From the NCBI GenBank assembly GCA_000212915.1, contig CM001167.1:171680-235679 (forward strand): a DNA stretch of 64,000 nucleotides, given 5' to 3'. The notes under the pieces are model-generated. The model searched no databases, had not been told where the DNA came from, and worked only from the letters and a program-made list of their open reading frames with translations. Positions 46,998 through 56,740 of this stretch are shown here, in pieces. The number at the start of each line of letters is the position of its first letter. The stretch's first letter is position 1. The DNA is from Bacteroides coprosuis DSM 18011 (GTDB lineage Bacteria > Bacteroidota > Bacteroidia > Bacteroidales > Bacteroidaceae). The position numbers and the translations under genes were made by a program.

Positions 46998-47093
46998 TTA
47001 TATAATTAAAAAAGGAATAGTGACGGTCTGTTTGAGGTGTTGACCACCAGAACAACCTAAATTCCATTTTATACCTATTTTCTGTACTATCAT
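46998..47093 (-). CDS. Putative carB leader peptide, 31 codons
   Basis: Open frame starting ATG ATA GTA CAG and ending TTA ATT ATA TAA. It encodes MIVQKIGIKWNLG, then CSGGQHLKQTVTIPFLII. Its stop codon touches the base of the attenuator hairpin, so a ribosome reaching the end would block hairpin formation. The codons just before the stop are CCT TTT TTA ATT ATA, a U-rich tract suited to UTP-sensitive pausing. There is no run of one amino acid codon, which argues against an amino-acid attenuator. No homologue is known to me. Confidence 0.55.
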   Translation of the reverse strand: MIVQKIGIKWNLGCSGGQHLKQTVTIPFLII

Positions 47094-47139
47094 ACCTGTT
47101 CAAAATTTATGTAAAGTAAATACTTATATCCCATCTGTA

Positions 47140-47147
47140 CAAAGATA
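47140..47147 (-). promoter_or_regulatory. Putative -7 box of carB
   Basis: TATCTTTG on the minus strand (47147-47140), about 47 bases before the leader ATG. No TTTG lies at the expected -33 distance, so only half a promoter is supported. Confidence 0.4.
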
Positions 47148-47163
47148 ATTCAATCTTTTTCAC

Positions 47164-47171
47164 TAAATTTG
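47164..47171 (+). promoter_or_regulatory. Putative -7 box of trpS
   Basis: TAAATTTG, 27 bases before the trpS ATG. No clear -33 box was found, and it overlaps the divergent carB control region. Confidence 0.4.
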
Positions 47172-47198
47172 CAAGTAACTTATAAATAATGAATTTTT

Positions 47199-48188
47199 AT
47201 GGAAACTGTTGTTAGTGGAATACGTCCAACTGGAGATCTACATCTAGGAAATTACTTTGGAGCAGTAAAAAGCTTCTTGCAAATGCAGCATGAGTATAAC
47301 TGTTATTTCTTCATTGCAGATTGGCACTCTTTAACTACACATCCTAAACCAGAAGATATTGTAAAAAATGCAGAAGGTGTTTTAGCTACGTACCTAGCAT
47401 GTGGTATTGACCCTGAAGTATCTACTATATACATTCAAAGCGATGTTAAAGAAGTACTCGAACTTTATTTATATCTTAACATGAACGCTTACTTAGGCGA
47501 GTTAGAACGTACAACGACGTTTAAAGATAAAGCTCGAAAACAACCCAATAACGTGAATGCAGGTTTACTAACCTATCCCACTTTAATGGCTGCTGATATA
47601 CTTCAACATAAAGCAGTTAAAGTTCCTGTAGGTAAAGATCAGGAGCAAAATATGGAAATGGCTCGTAAGTTTGCTCGCCGATTCAATAATATTTATGATA
47701 CTGATTTATTCCCAGAACCAGCCTCTTTCACTTATGCTAAAGAAGCAATAAAAATTCCTGGGTTAGATGGATCAGGGAAAATGGGAAAATCGGAAGGTAA
47801 CTGTATTTACTTAATTGATGATGCTAAAACCATCCGCAAAAAAGTAATGAAAGCAGTAACCGATGCTGGACCTGCAACTCCTAATAGTGAAAAGCCAGAA
47901 GTTATTGAAAACTTATTTACATTTTTGGATATTGTTTCATCCAAAGATACTTACGAGTATTTTGATGAAAAATGGAACAATTGTTCAATCCGTTATGGCG
48001 ATTTAAAAAAACAGCTAGCAGAGGATATCGTAGCATTTAATGCACCAATCCGAGAAAAGATTCTTGACTATAAAGCAAATACAGAATTACTTGAAAAGGT
48101 AGCAAAACTAGGTGCTGAAAAAGCTAGAGAGAGTGCAAATAAGACACTAGATGAAGTTAGAAAAATTATCGGATTCCATAAGATCTAA
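47199..48188 (+). CDS. trpS: Tryptophanyl-tRNA synthetase
   Basis: Charges tRNA-Trp (class Ic). The HIGH-type motif is TGDLHLGNY (about 11-19) and the KMSKS-type is GKMGKSEGN (about 193-201). The 329 residues are normal for the bacterial enzyme. No Trp-rich leader was seen on its strand. It is monocistronic, divergent from carB, with a strong terminator. Confidence 0.96.
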   Translation: METVVSGIRPTGDLHLGNYFGAVKSFLQMQHEYNCYFFIADWHSLTTHPKPEDIVKNAEGVLATYLACGIDPEVSTIYIQSDVKEVLELYLYLNMNAYLGELERTTTFKDKARKQPNNVNAGLLTYPTLMAADILQHKAVKVPVGKDQEQNMEMARKFARRFNNIYDTDLFPEPASFTYAKEAIKIPGLDGSGKMGKSEGNCIYLIDDAKTIRKKVMKAVTDAGPATPNSEKPEVIENLFTFLDIVSSKDTYEYFDEKWNNCSIRYGDLKKQLAEDIVAFNAPIREKILDYKANTELLEKVAKLGAEKARESANKTLDEVRKIIGFHKI

Positions 48189-48218
48189 TCTTACTGAATA
48201 CCAGATAGGATATTATAC

Positions 48219-48246
48219 AAAAAAAGGAGGCTAGCCTCCTTTTTTT
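48219..48246. terminator. Bidirectional terminator between trpS and mutL
   Basis: A 28-base perfect palindrome (AAAAAAAGGAGG around CTAG) between convergent genes, with A/T-runs at both ends. Confidence 0.9.
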
Positions 48247-48257
48247 ATGCGTTCTAT

Positions 48258-50141
48258 TTAACGTTCAAATCGTTTATCTATTTCCTCATCCATAATGGTA
48301 GATAAAACGGATAAGCCATCGGGAGTATAATTAGGAGATACACAAGCAAACAAAGCATCAACTAAACTACTCATCTCCTCAGAGCTCAAAACTTGCCCAT
48401 AAACAATTGCAGCAGATTTAGCTAGAGTCAGAGATAAAATAGACTGTACTTCTTCTTTCACATCTCCTCCTTTTTCCATTTCCGTTTCAAGCATTTTTAA
48501 AACGAGATCAACAGGATCTAATCCTTCAATACCTTCGGGAATACCATTGATAGCATAACTTCCACCTCCTAGATTAGTTAATTCAAATCCTACCGCAGCA
48601 AAGTCTTCTTTAATGCTTTCGAGTACTGCTGCTTGTGAAGCAGGCAAATCAATAATTTCAGGGAAGAGTACTCCTTGTGCAGAACCTTTTTTTTGTTTGA
48701 TCTGATCAATAAACTTATCATATAAGACACGAATATGCGCTCTATGCTGATCTATAATCATTAGCCCCGACTTTACAGAAGTTAGTATATAACGTCCCTT
48801 AAACTGAAGTAATGTTGAGCCTTTCTCGTAGTTTTTACTTTCTTGCTCCTCATATAAGCTGGGAGAAGCTTTGCTTTCTACTACACCACTTTCTACAAGA
48901 TTACTCATTGTAAAATCGGCAGGGGGAGGTGTATTTACTTTACTACCCCTTTCCAATCCCGCATACAAAGGTTCCCAATCAATCTCTTTTCGTTGATAAG
49001 AGCTCGGTGCACTAGAACCCCCTCCTCCATTTGCTTGAAAGGGATTAAAGTCTGTATTTACATGTACTTGAGGTATTGCTACAGGCTCGGTATCATCAAA
49101 TGCTGGAATATCAGGCATACCTTCTGTATCAAAATCAATAGAAGGAACCTCATTAAACTTACCAAGAGTTTCTTTTACTCCTGCTGCAATGATTTGCCAA
49201 ATAGCTTGTTCATTTTCAAATTTAATCTCTGTCTTAGTTGGATGTATATTTACATCTATTGTTGCAGGATCGACATCAAAGTATAGGAAGTAAGAGATCT
49301 GATCTCCAACAGGGATTAACTCTTCATAAGCTTCCATTACAGCCTTATAAAAATAAGGATGATGCATATATCTACCATTCACAAAGAAAAACTGATGAGC
49401 ACCCCGTTTACGAGAAGCTTCGGGCTTTGCTACATAACCAGATATCTTTATTAAGGTAGTATCAACATCTACAGATAGTAATTCTTGATTTAGTTTTTTT
49501 CCAAATAAATGAATTATTCTTTGGCGAATTTGAGTTTCAGGAAGATTGAACAACTCTGTTTCATTACTAAATAGAGAGAAACTTACTTCAGGATTAACCA
49601 AAGCTATCCTCTCAAATTCATTTAAAATCTTACTTAGTTCTGTAGCATCTGTTTTAAGGAATCTTCTTCGAGCAGGAATATTGTAAAATAAGTTTTTAAT
49701 AATAAAGTGAGATCCAGTATTAGTAGCTACAGCTTCTTGACCTTCATATTTTGATCCCGAAATAAAGACACGAGTACCTAATTCTTCATTATCTGTCTTG
49801 GTTAGGAGCTCCACTTGGGCAACAGCCGCTATCGAAGCCAAAGCTTCACCTCTGAACCCCATTGTTCGTAGAGCAAAAAGATCTGTTGCTTTATTAATTT
49901 TGGATGTTGCATGTCTTTCAAAAGCCAAACGAGCATCTATTTCAGACATCCCTTTACCATCATCAATTACTTGCATACAGGTTTTTCCTGCATCATTAAT
50001 TATAATCTGAATATTTTTAGCACCAGCATCAATAGCATTCTCAACTAATTCTTTAATTACAGATGCAGGACGTTGAATCACTTCTCCTGCAGCAATTTGA
50101 TTTGCTACTGAGTCTGGTAATAAATGAATTATATCACTCAT
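48258..50141 (-). CDS. mutL: DNA mismatch repair protein MutL, without the usual endonuclease motifs
   Basis: GHKL ATPase linking MutS to downstream repair. The N-terminal domain has [11 protein letters not shown] (about 31-41), DDGKGM (60-65) and MGFRGEAL (94-101). The linker (about 335-440) is long and Pro/Ser-rich. In the C-terminal domain the usual DQHA(X)2E(X)4E is [12 protein letters not shown] (464-475), lacking both glutamates. The later ACR and CPHGRP motifs read AKSAA and SPNYTPDG. The latent endonuclease site therefore looks lost. It is the last gene of the envelope operon. Confidence 0.94.
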   Translation of the reverse strand: MSDIIHLLPDSVANQIAAGEVIQRPASVIKELVENAIDAGAKNIQIIINDAGKTCMQVIDDGKGMSEIDARLAFERHATSKINKATDLFALRTMGFRGEALASIAAVAQVELLTKTDNEELGTRVFISGSKYEGQEAVATNTGSHFIIKNLFYNIPARRRFLKTDATELSKILNEFERIALVNPEVSFSLFSNETELFNLPETQIRQRIIHLFGKKLNQELLSVDVDTTLIKISGYVAKPEASRKRGAHQFFFVNGRYMHHPYFYKAVMEAYEELIPVGDQISYFLYFDVDPATIDVNIHPTKTEIKFENEQAIWQIIAAGVKETLGKFNEVPSIDFDTEGMPDIPAFDDTEPVAIPQVHVNTDFNPFQANGGGGSSAPSSYQRKEIDWEPLYAGLERGSKVNTPPPADFTMSNLVESGVVESKASPSLYEEQESKNYEKGSTLLQFKGRYILTSVKSGLMIIDQHRAHIRVLYDKFIDQIKQKKGSAQGVLFPEIIDLPASQAAVLESIKEDFAAVGFELTNLGGGSYAINGIPEGIEGLDPVDLVLKMLETEMEKGGDVKEEVQSILSLTLAKSAAIVYGQVLSSEEMSSLVDALFACVSPNYTPDGLSVLSTIMDEEIDKRFER

Positions 50142-50168
50142 GTTACTTAATTCTGCTTTATATTATTC

Positions 50169-50486
50169 TTAGAATAGTGCAAATGACCATTCTCCAGTTA
50201 ATATATAATTCCAGAGAAATATTAAAAGAACTATTATTACTAATATGACACCCATAGAGAAAGGCTTTCTTCCTCTTGCTTTTCTTTTCTTAAGGTGCGT
50301 AGTGCCTTCTATAAATTTACCACGTATATCCTCTGGGTTAAATCCTTTTTTTTCTTCAGGAAGCATTCCAAGCTCTCTTTTGGCTTGTTCTTCCATCTTT
50401 TCTAGCTTTTCTTTTCTCTCATCAACATAGATATATTGATGATTGAATTTTCGTGGTCCGCCTAATCTATTTCCTAAAAAACCCAT
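50169..50486 (-). CDS. Conserved small membrane protein of unknown function
   Basis: 105 residues: a polar, basic N-terminal part (about 1-75), then a single C-terminal membrane helix (about 78-97) ending with a short tail GEWSFALF. I do not recognise a domain. It sits 11 bases from the OstA-like gene and 27 bases from mutL, so it is probably expressed with envelope genes. Confidence 0.7.
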   Translation of the reverse strand: MGFLGNRLGGPRKFNHQYIYVDERKEKLEKMEEQAKRELGMLPEEKKGFNPEDIRGKFIEGTTHLKKRKARGRKPFSMGVILVIIVLLIFLWNYILTGEWSFALF

Positions 50487-50497
50487 TACTTCTATTT

Positions 50498-52162
50498 TTA
50501 ACGATTAATACTTCGAGGATCTATCTTAGGAGCAGTAGGTCGTGATGTACTCTTTTTAAGTTTATGTTCGGGTTTCTTATCTATCCAATTAAACAAATCT
50601 AATTTTGATTTTGGTCTCAGATAATCTAGCCACACAAAGTTCTCTAGATAAAGTTTATCCTCGGGTATCTGTGACATTGGATACATTACGCCATTAGAGT
50701 TTGGACTCATTACAATCTTCTGCATTTGCATCTTTTCAATATACAAGTTCATTAGACTGGTTTCTGCCTCAATCATACCTAAGATAGACTTGTCTTTTTC
50801 TTCTGGATAAAAACTGATTAAAACATTTCCAATAACATCTACTTTATATATTTGTCCCTTATCAAAATAAGATTTAATTTCTTTTCCTGCAATCTGGTTA
50901 TAATGGATTGAATCTTTTCGTTCTACAGCCAATGCCTGATTCTCAATATGAGCCCAATCAATGGTACTATCATTCATAAATATTTTGATTTGCTCACCTA
51001 AAAGCTGCTGACTCTCATTCCATATTACAGGCTCATTATACATAGTAATACACGAATCTTTTGAGTTATAAATTAAGGTATCACATACTCCTTGCAAATC
51101 GGAACGATAAATTCGTACTTTATCATAGACCATTACTTCTCTAAATACGGAGTCGGTATTCAAGTATAAAGTATTCAATTTCAAAGTATCTCCATGAATA
51201 AACAAGCTATCCCCTTGAGAATAATCTATAGCAATAGCCCGATCAGTAGCAAAAGCATTTTGTGATCGCTCATCGTAATAACAGTAATCACCTTGAAGCC
51301 TATTTTTATTTATAGTATCATGCATATCTACATTCCAAAAAGCTTCACCATACCCACTGATTTTATCATAAAACAGACTATCTCCTGTAAGAATCTTTCC
51401 TTCTGTATAAATTTTAGAGCGCTCCATTAATTCTGCTTGCTCCTTTGCAGTATTATAATAACCTTTAGTAGAGTATATTTTATTAGCTGCACTAATAATT
51501 TCTGATGGTCCTAAGATGGTTGCAATATTAGATTCCGTACTATAGATCAAGGTATCGGAGTATAGTTGCATTTGATTATTAGTAAGCTCAACCTCTTTCT
51601 TAAACTTTGCAATCTTTGTTGAAGGACTATATTCGCCCCAATCTGATTGTAATACATTGATTGTATCAACAAGCGTACCACCATTGAAATAGTAACCTAA
51701 ATCTATCTTCCGATCAAAGTTTAAGCTATCAGTCGTCAAAGTAGTAGTTAGATTCTCCATTCGAATATTATTTCGAAGTCTAGCTAACTCCTTCTCTCCA
51801 TCATAGAAGAGATAATCCCCATAAATAAAAAGGGTATCACCCTGTTCCATCCTAACATTATCAAAAGCTCTTACAGAATTCGAAGCTCTATAAAATAAGA
51901 TGCTATCACAATAGAGATGCATGCCTTTATGCAAGAAATGAACATTTCCTACAAATATATTTACATCAGGTAACTCATTCTGATTCCCTAAACCTGTGTC
52001 TGCATAAATTAATTCAATTTTAGCACGTTTTACAGCTAAAGAATCGGAAGAGTTTATAGTTGAACTATCCTGTTGAGCCATTAGTGAGAAGTTAAACCCG
52101 CAAATAAAACTCAATAGGATAGTCAATCTTAAAGTAGTATTTTTTAAATATAATTGATTCAT
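50498..52162 (-). CDS. OstA-like LPS transport protein
   Basis: Periplasmic protein of 554 residues with a signal peptide ending SLMAQ (about 26-30). OstA/LptA-type beta-jellyroll segments repeat through most of its length, for example VRMEQGDTLFIYGDYLFYDG and DLQGVCDTLIYNSKDSCITM. Such domains form the LptA/LptD bridge that carries LPS to the outer membrane. It lacks the barrel of LptD. The neighbouring chaperone-like PPIases support a role in outer-membrane assembly. Confidence 0.88.
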   Translation of the reverse strand: MNQLYLKNTTLRLTILLSFICGFNFSLMAQQDSSTINSSDSLAVKRAKIELIYADTGLGNQNELPDVNIFVGNVHFLHKGMHLYCDSILFYRASNSVRAFDNVRMEQGDTLFIYGDYLFYDGEKELARLRNNIRMENLTTTLTTDSLNFDRKIDLGYYFNGGTLVDTINVLQSDWGEYSPSTKIAKFKKEVELTNNQMQLYSDTLIYSTESNIATILGPSEIISAANKIYSTKGYYNTAKEQAELMERSKIYTEGKILTGDSLFYDKISGYGEAFWNVDMHDTINKNRLQGDYCYYDERSQNAFATDRAIAIDYSQGDSLFIHGDTLKLNTLYLNTDSVFREVMVYDKVRIYRSDLQGVCDTLIYNSKDSCITMYNEPVIWNESQQLLGEQIKIFMNDSTIDWAHIENQALAVERKDSIHYNQIAGKEIKSYFDKGQIYKVDVIGNVLISFYPEEKDKSILGMIEAETSLMNLYIEKMQMQKIVMSPNSNGVMYPMSQIPEDKLYLENFVWLDYLRPKSKLDLFNWIDKKPEHKLKKSTSRPTAPKIDPRSINR

Positions 52163-52184
52163 AAATAAAAAGAGAATTGTCTAT

Positions 52185-53573
52185 TTAGTCTTTAATCCAT
52201 CCTGGATATTCAAACTCACATTCTCTCCAACCATCGTTGATTCTAACATAAGTTTCTTTTTGCTTTTTTACTATCCAATTATGAAGAATAGCTTCTCTCT
52301 TTTCTGCTATAACTAAATCTCTTAGATTTTGATAATCTTCAGTAATTGTTGCTTTATGACCTTGGATACGATCTTTCAGGCGTACAATAGCACAAACCTC
52401 CCTACCCTTATCATCAATCATTGTTAATGCATTGGAGACATCTCCCACATTTAATTTTTCTATGACTTTAGCAATTTCAGGTGGTAAAGCTTGCATTTCA
52501 AAGCGAGACGTTCCATCATATGGATTTGGCATTAATCCGCTATTATTTCTTGTTTCTTTATTATCTGATAAATAGAGTGCTGCTTCTCCGAAAGAGAATT
52601 TTTCATCACGTATATCATTTGCCAAACTATCTAATTTATTAGTAGACTTCGTTAAATCTTCATCAGACACTTTTGGTTTTAAAAGGATATGGCGAGTATT
52701 TACACGGTCACCTCTTTTCTCCACTAATTGAATGATATGATAGCCAAATTCAGTTTCTACAATTTTTGATACTTTTCCTGGTTCTTGCATATTAAACGCT
52801 ACATTGGCATATTCTGGAGCTAGCATACCTCTTCCCATAAAGCCTATTTCACCTCCCTTCATAGCACTACCTAAATCCTCAGAATATAGACGAGCTAATG
52901 TACTAAATGGCATTTCTCCTGAGTTTACCTGATCGGTGTATTCACGAAGTCTTTTTTTTACATCATCCACTTCAGCCAATGAAACCCGTGGAAGCTGAGT
53001 TATAATTTGGACCTCTACTTTTGTAGGAATATAAGGAATACTATCTTGAGGCAAATCTTGGAAGAATCGTCTTACTTCTGCTGGTGTAACAGCAATGTCT
53101 CCTACCAATTTATCTTGCACCATCTTGACTGTTTCACCCTCACGAAGGCTATTTCTAAGGTCTCTACGTATCTGAGAGGTTGTTTTATTCATAACCTCTT
53201 CCATCTTTTCCTTAGAATTAAACATTTTCAGATATTCCGCCATATACATATCAACCTGACGAATAATAGCAGATTCAGATACTTCAATACTATCTAGTTT
53301 CGCCTGATTTAGAAAAAGCTTTTGAATTGCTATTTGCTCTGGAATAACGCAATAGGGGTTCCCGTCAATTTTCTTACCATCAATTAGATACTGTAAACGA
53401 AGAGATTCAACATCAGATTTTAAAATAATTTCATCCCCAACTACCCATATAACTTCATCAATAACATTATTTTGAGCAAAAACACTTTTAGGAAGAGCCA
53501 TTAAGCAACATAATAGGACAGCACTTCGCAAGTAAATAGCTAGCTTATTTCTCATTTTATTTTTGTTTTTCAT
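52185..53573 (-). CDS. Periplasmic peptidylprolyl isomerase (SurA-like)
   Basis: Outer-membrane protein chaperone of the SurA/PpiC type. The signal peptide ends VFAQ (about 31-34). An N-terminal helical domain precedes two parvulin domains: one with GEIGFMGRGMLAPEYANVAF and FGYHIIQLVEKRG (about 240-290), and a second, more divergent one (about 295-400). The 462 residues compare well with the family. It lies between a second PpiC-type gene and the OstA-like gene. Confidence 0.9.
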   Translation of the reverse strand: MKNKNKMRNKLAIYLRSAVLLCCLMALPKSVFAQNNVIDEVIWVVGDEIILKSDVESLRLQYLIDGKKIDGNPYCVIPEQIAIQKLFLNQAKLDSIEVSESAIIRQVDMYMAEYLKMFNSKEKMEEVMNKTTSQIRRDLRNSLREGETVKMVQDKLVGDIAVTPAEVRRFFQDLPQDSIPYIPTKVEVQIITQLPRVSLAEVDDVKKRLREYTDQVNSGEMPFSTLARLYSEDLGSAMKGGEIGFMGRGMLAPEYANVAFNMQEPGKVSKIVETEFGYHIIQLVEKRGDRVNTRHILLKPKVSDEDLTKSTNKLDSLANDIRDEKFSFGEAALYLSDNKETRNNSGLMPNPYDGTSRFEMQALPPEIAKVIEKLNVGDVSNALTMIDDKGREVCAIVRLKDRIQGHKATITEDYQNLRDLVIAEKREAILHNWIVKKQKETYVRINDGWRECEFEYPGWIKD

Positions 53574-53614
53574 ATCGTTATCATGTGTTTTATTCTACGA
53601 AGATAGTGTAATAA

Positions 53615-55012
53615 TTAATTGCTTGCTTGATTATTAACGGATTTTAAAAAGTTTAGAGATAAATTCCCCGATTTATAAGAAGAGTATAGTTCCTTTTCCC
53701 ACTCACGATTAAGGTACTCATAATAATCTAGTGTCACTTTATCTCTAATGTCATCTAATGTTTTTGGTCCTTTAACAACCTCACCATATATTCTAGTTTT
53801 CGTATATCCTTTGATTCTAGCCTCTTTTTTCTTCCCCTGACCAAATATATAATAATCAATTGCGGCATTTTTTCCCAACTCAAACTCACCCAATTCATAA
53901 TGAACTAGAATTTCATTTGCGTTGAATGACTTTATCTTTTCTTCCCACTGATTTAGGGGAATATTGCTTAATTCAGTATGCAATTGCTTACGTACCTTTT
54001 TATTTTTACAGAATAATAAGACTCCTTGGAACTTAGGGAAATCCCAATAATAATCAGACTGATGTGCTAAATAATACTCATCTACACCTTTGGGGTTTGA
54101 TAAAGCTTTATTTACAACCTTTTTCTGATAAATAGCATCTATCATCTCTTTCTCGTATAAGGCATTAAGCTTCATTTTATAATCTGGATTATCTACAAAT
54201 TGAAGTTTGAGATCTTTTATCAACATATATTTAAGAAAGTCGTCCCACAAGCTTTTATCCCCTTTTGTAGAATTACCTAAGGAAAATCGTTTAAAGTCCT
54301 CATATTTGACCGTTTGATAATCGGTAGTAATTAGAGTTTTCTTTGTAAATCCATCAAACAACAATTCTCTTTTTGCATCTTCATGAACAATCATATTAAA
54401 ATCTTGTAACACAGACTGCACACTCTTACCTGTTGGCTTCATATAAGAATTTCGCACTGTCTTTTCATCCATTTTTTGGACAATATGAATACCTCTTGGA
54501 GTGATAAAAGGACGTGATATTTCACCTTTCGACAAGAGCTCAACTATAGTTTGGAATTCTGAAGTTTCTTCCTCTTGAGATACCCACTTTGTGTTTTTAT
54601 CAAAAGAATATTGTTTTATAAGCTCCTCAAACAAGGAATTCGATGGTTTTGCTAAATATTGCTCAAAAACAGCATTGGCTTCTTCTTTTATTTTATTTTC
54701 TTCTTGATAGGAAACTCTTTGTCCTACAGGCATAAATATCTGCCGTAACAGAAACATTTTTTCAGGAGCAGTTTCTTCTGTAGCATTAAAGTATGAATCT
54801 AACTTTAATCTTTTTAGAATTGTATTTATAAATAAATCCTCCTTGTGCTCACCCCATTTCATTTTAAAGGATAAGGATTCATCTACTTGAGACTGATAAG
54901 CATCAGCTAATTTAAGACTATATAACAGAGAATTATCCTGCTCATTAGATTGAGAAAATGTAACTGAGGCAGATAAAATTAAGCTGCAAAGGACTATAAA
55001 TCTTGACTTCAT
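53615..55012 (-). CDS. Periplasmic PpiC-type protein, degenerate parvulin
   Basis: Second SurA-like protein in the operon. The frame is open to 55096, but that start lies inside the guaB terminator. The ATG at 55012 gives a good signal peptide (MKSRFIVLCSLILSASVTFS) and is preferred. A parvulin-like part (about 90-200) has ISRPFITPRGIHIVQKMDEK, while a C-terminal half of unclear fold follows. It is probably a chaperone rather than a strong isomerase. It follows the guaB terminator by about 50 bases. Confidence 0.82.
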   Translation of the reverse strand: MKSRFIVLCSLILSASVTFSQSNEQDNSLLYSLKLADAYQSQVDESLSFKMKWGEHKEDLFINTILKRLKLDSYFNATEETAPEKMFLLRQIFMPVGQRVSYQEENKIKEEANAVFEQYLAKPSNSLFEELIKQYSFDKNTKWVSQEEETSEFQTIVELLSKGEISRPFITPRGIHIVQKMDEKTVRNSYMKPTGKSVQSVLQDFNMIVHEDAKRELLFDGFTKKTLITTDYQTVKYEDFKRFSLGNSTKGDKSLWDDFLKYMLIKDLKLQFVDNPDYKMKLNALYEKEMIDAIYQKKVVNKALSNPKGVDEYYLAHQSDYYWDFPKFQGVLLFCKNKKVRKQLHTELSNIPLNQWEEKIKSFNANEILVHYELGEFELGKNAAIDYYIFGQGKKKEARIKGYTKTRIYGEVVKGPKTLDDIRDKVTLDYYEYLNREWEKELYSSYKSGNLSLNFLKSVNNQASN

Positions 55013-55063
55013 AAAAGTTTTTGTAATAATACCAAAGATACTTCTTTTACTGCTATAAAATAA

Positions 55064-55093
55064 AACAAGGATGGAGAATTCTCCATCCTTGTT
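55064..55093 (-). terminator. Terminator of guaB
   Basis: A 30-base perfect palindrome (AACAAGGATGGAGAATTC and its complement), 34 bases past the guaB stop. The T-run after it on the minus strand is short (TTTTATTTTATAG), so read-through into the PpiC operon is possible. Confidence 0.8.
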
Positions 55094-55126
55094 CATAAAT
55101 ACATCAAATTTAATTGATCTAATATC

Positions 55127-56620
<1,494 letters not shown>

Positions 56621-56630
56621 TTATTGCGTG

Positions 56631-56660
56631 CAAATATACATATTTTTAGCGAGATTCAAA
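56631..56660 (-). promoter_or_regulatory. Promoter of guaB
   Basis: On the minus strand TTTG (56660-56657), an 18-base spacer, then TATATTTG (56638-56631), 31 bases before the ATG. Confidence 0.7.
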
Positions 56661-56688
56661 CTACTCTATTGATTAAATTTGAAATCAA

Positions 56689-56722
56689 AAAAGAGAGTAT
56701 GTTCAAAGACACACTCTCTTTT
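56689..56722 (-). terminator. Terminator of recQ
   Basis: A 10-bp stem (AAAAGAGAGT with ACTCTCTTTT) around a 14-base loop, about 19 bases past the recQ stop. Confidence 0.8.
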
Positions 56723-56740
56723 CTATTTATAATCAGTTGA

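Noticed and set aside
55010..55096. Start of the PpiC-type gene at 55096
   Set aside because: That codon lies at the guaB terminator hairpin; the Met at 55012 starts a proper signal peptide.
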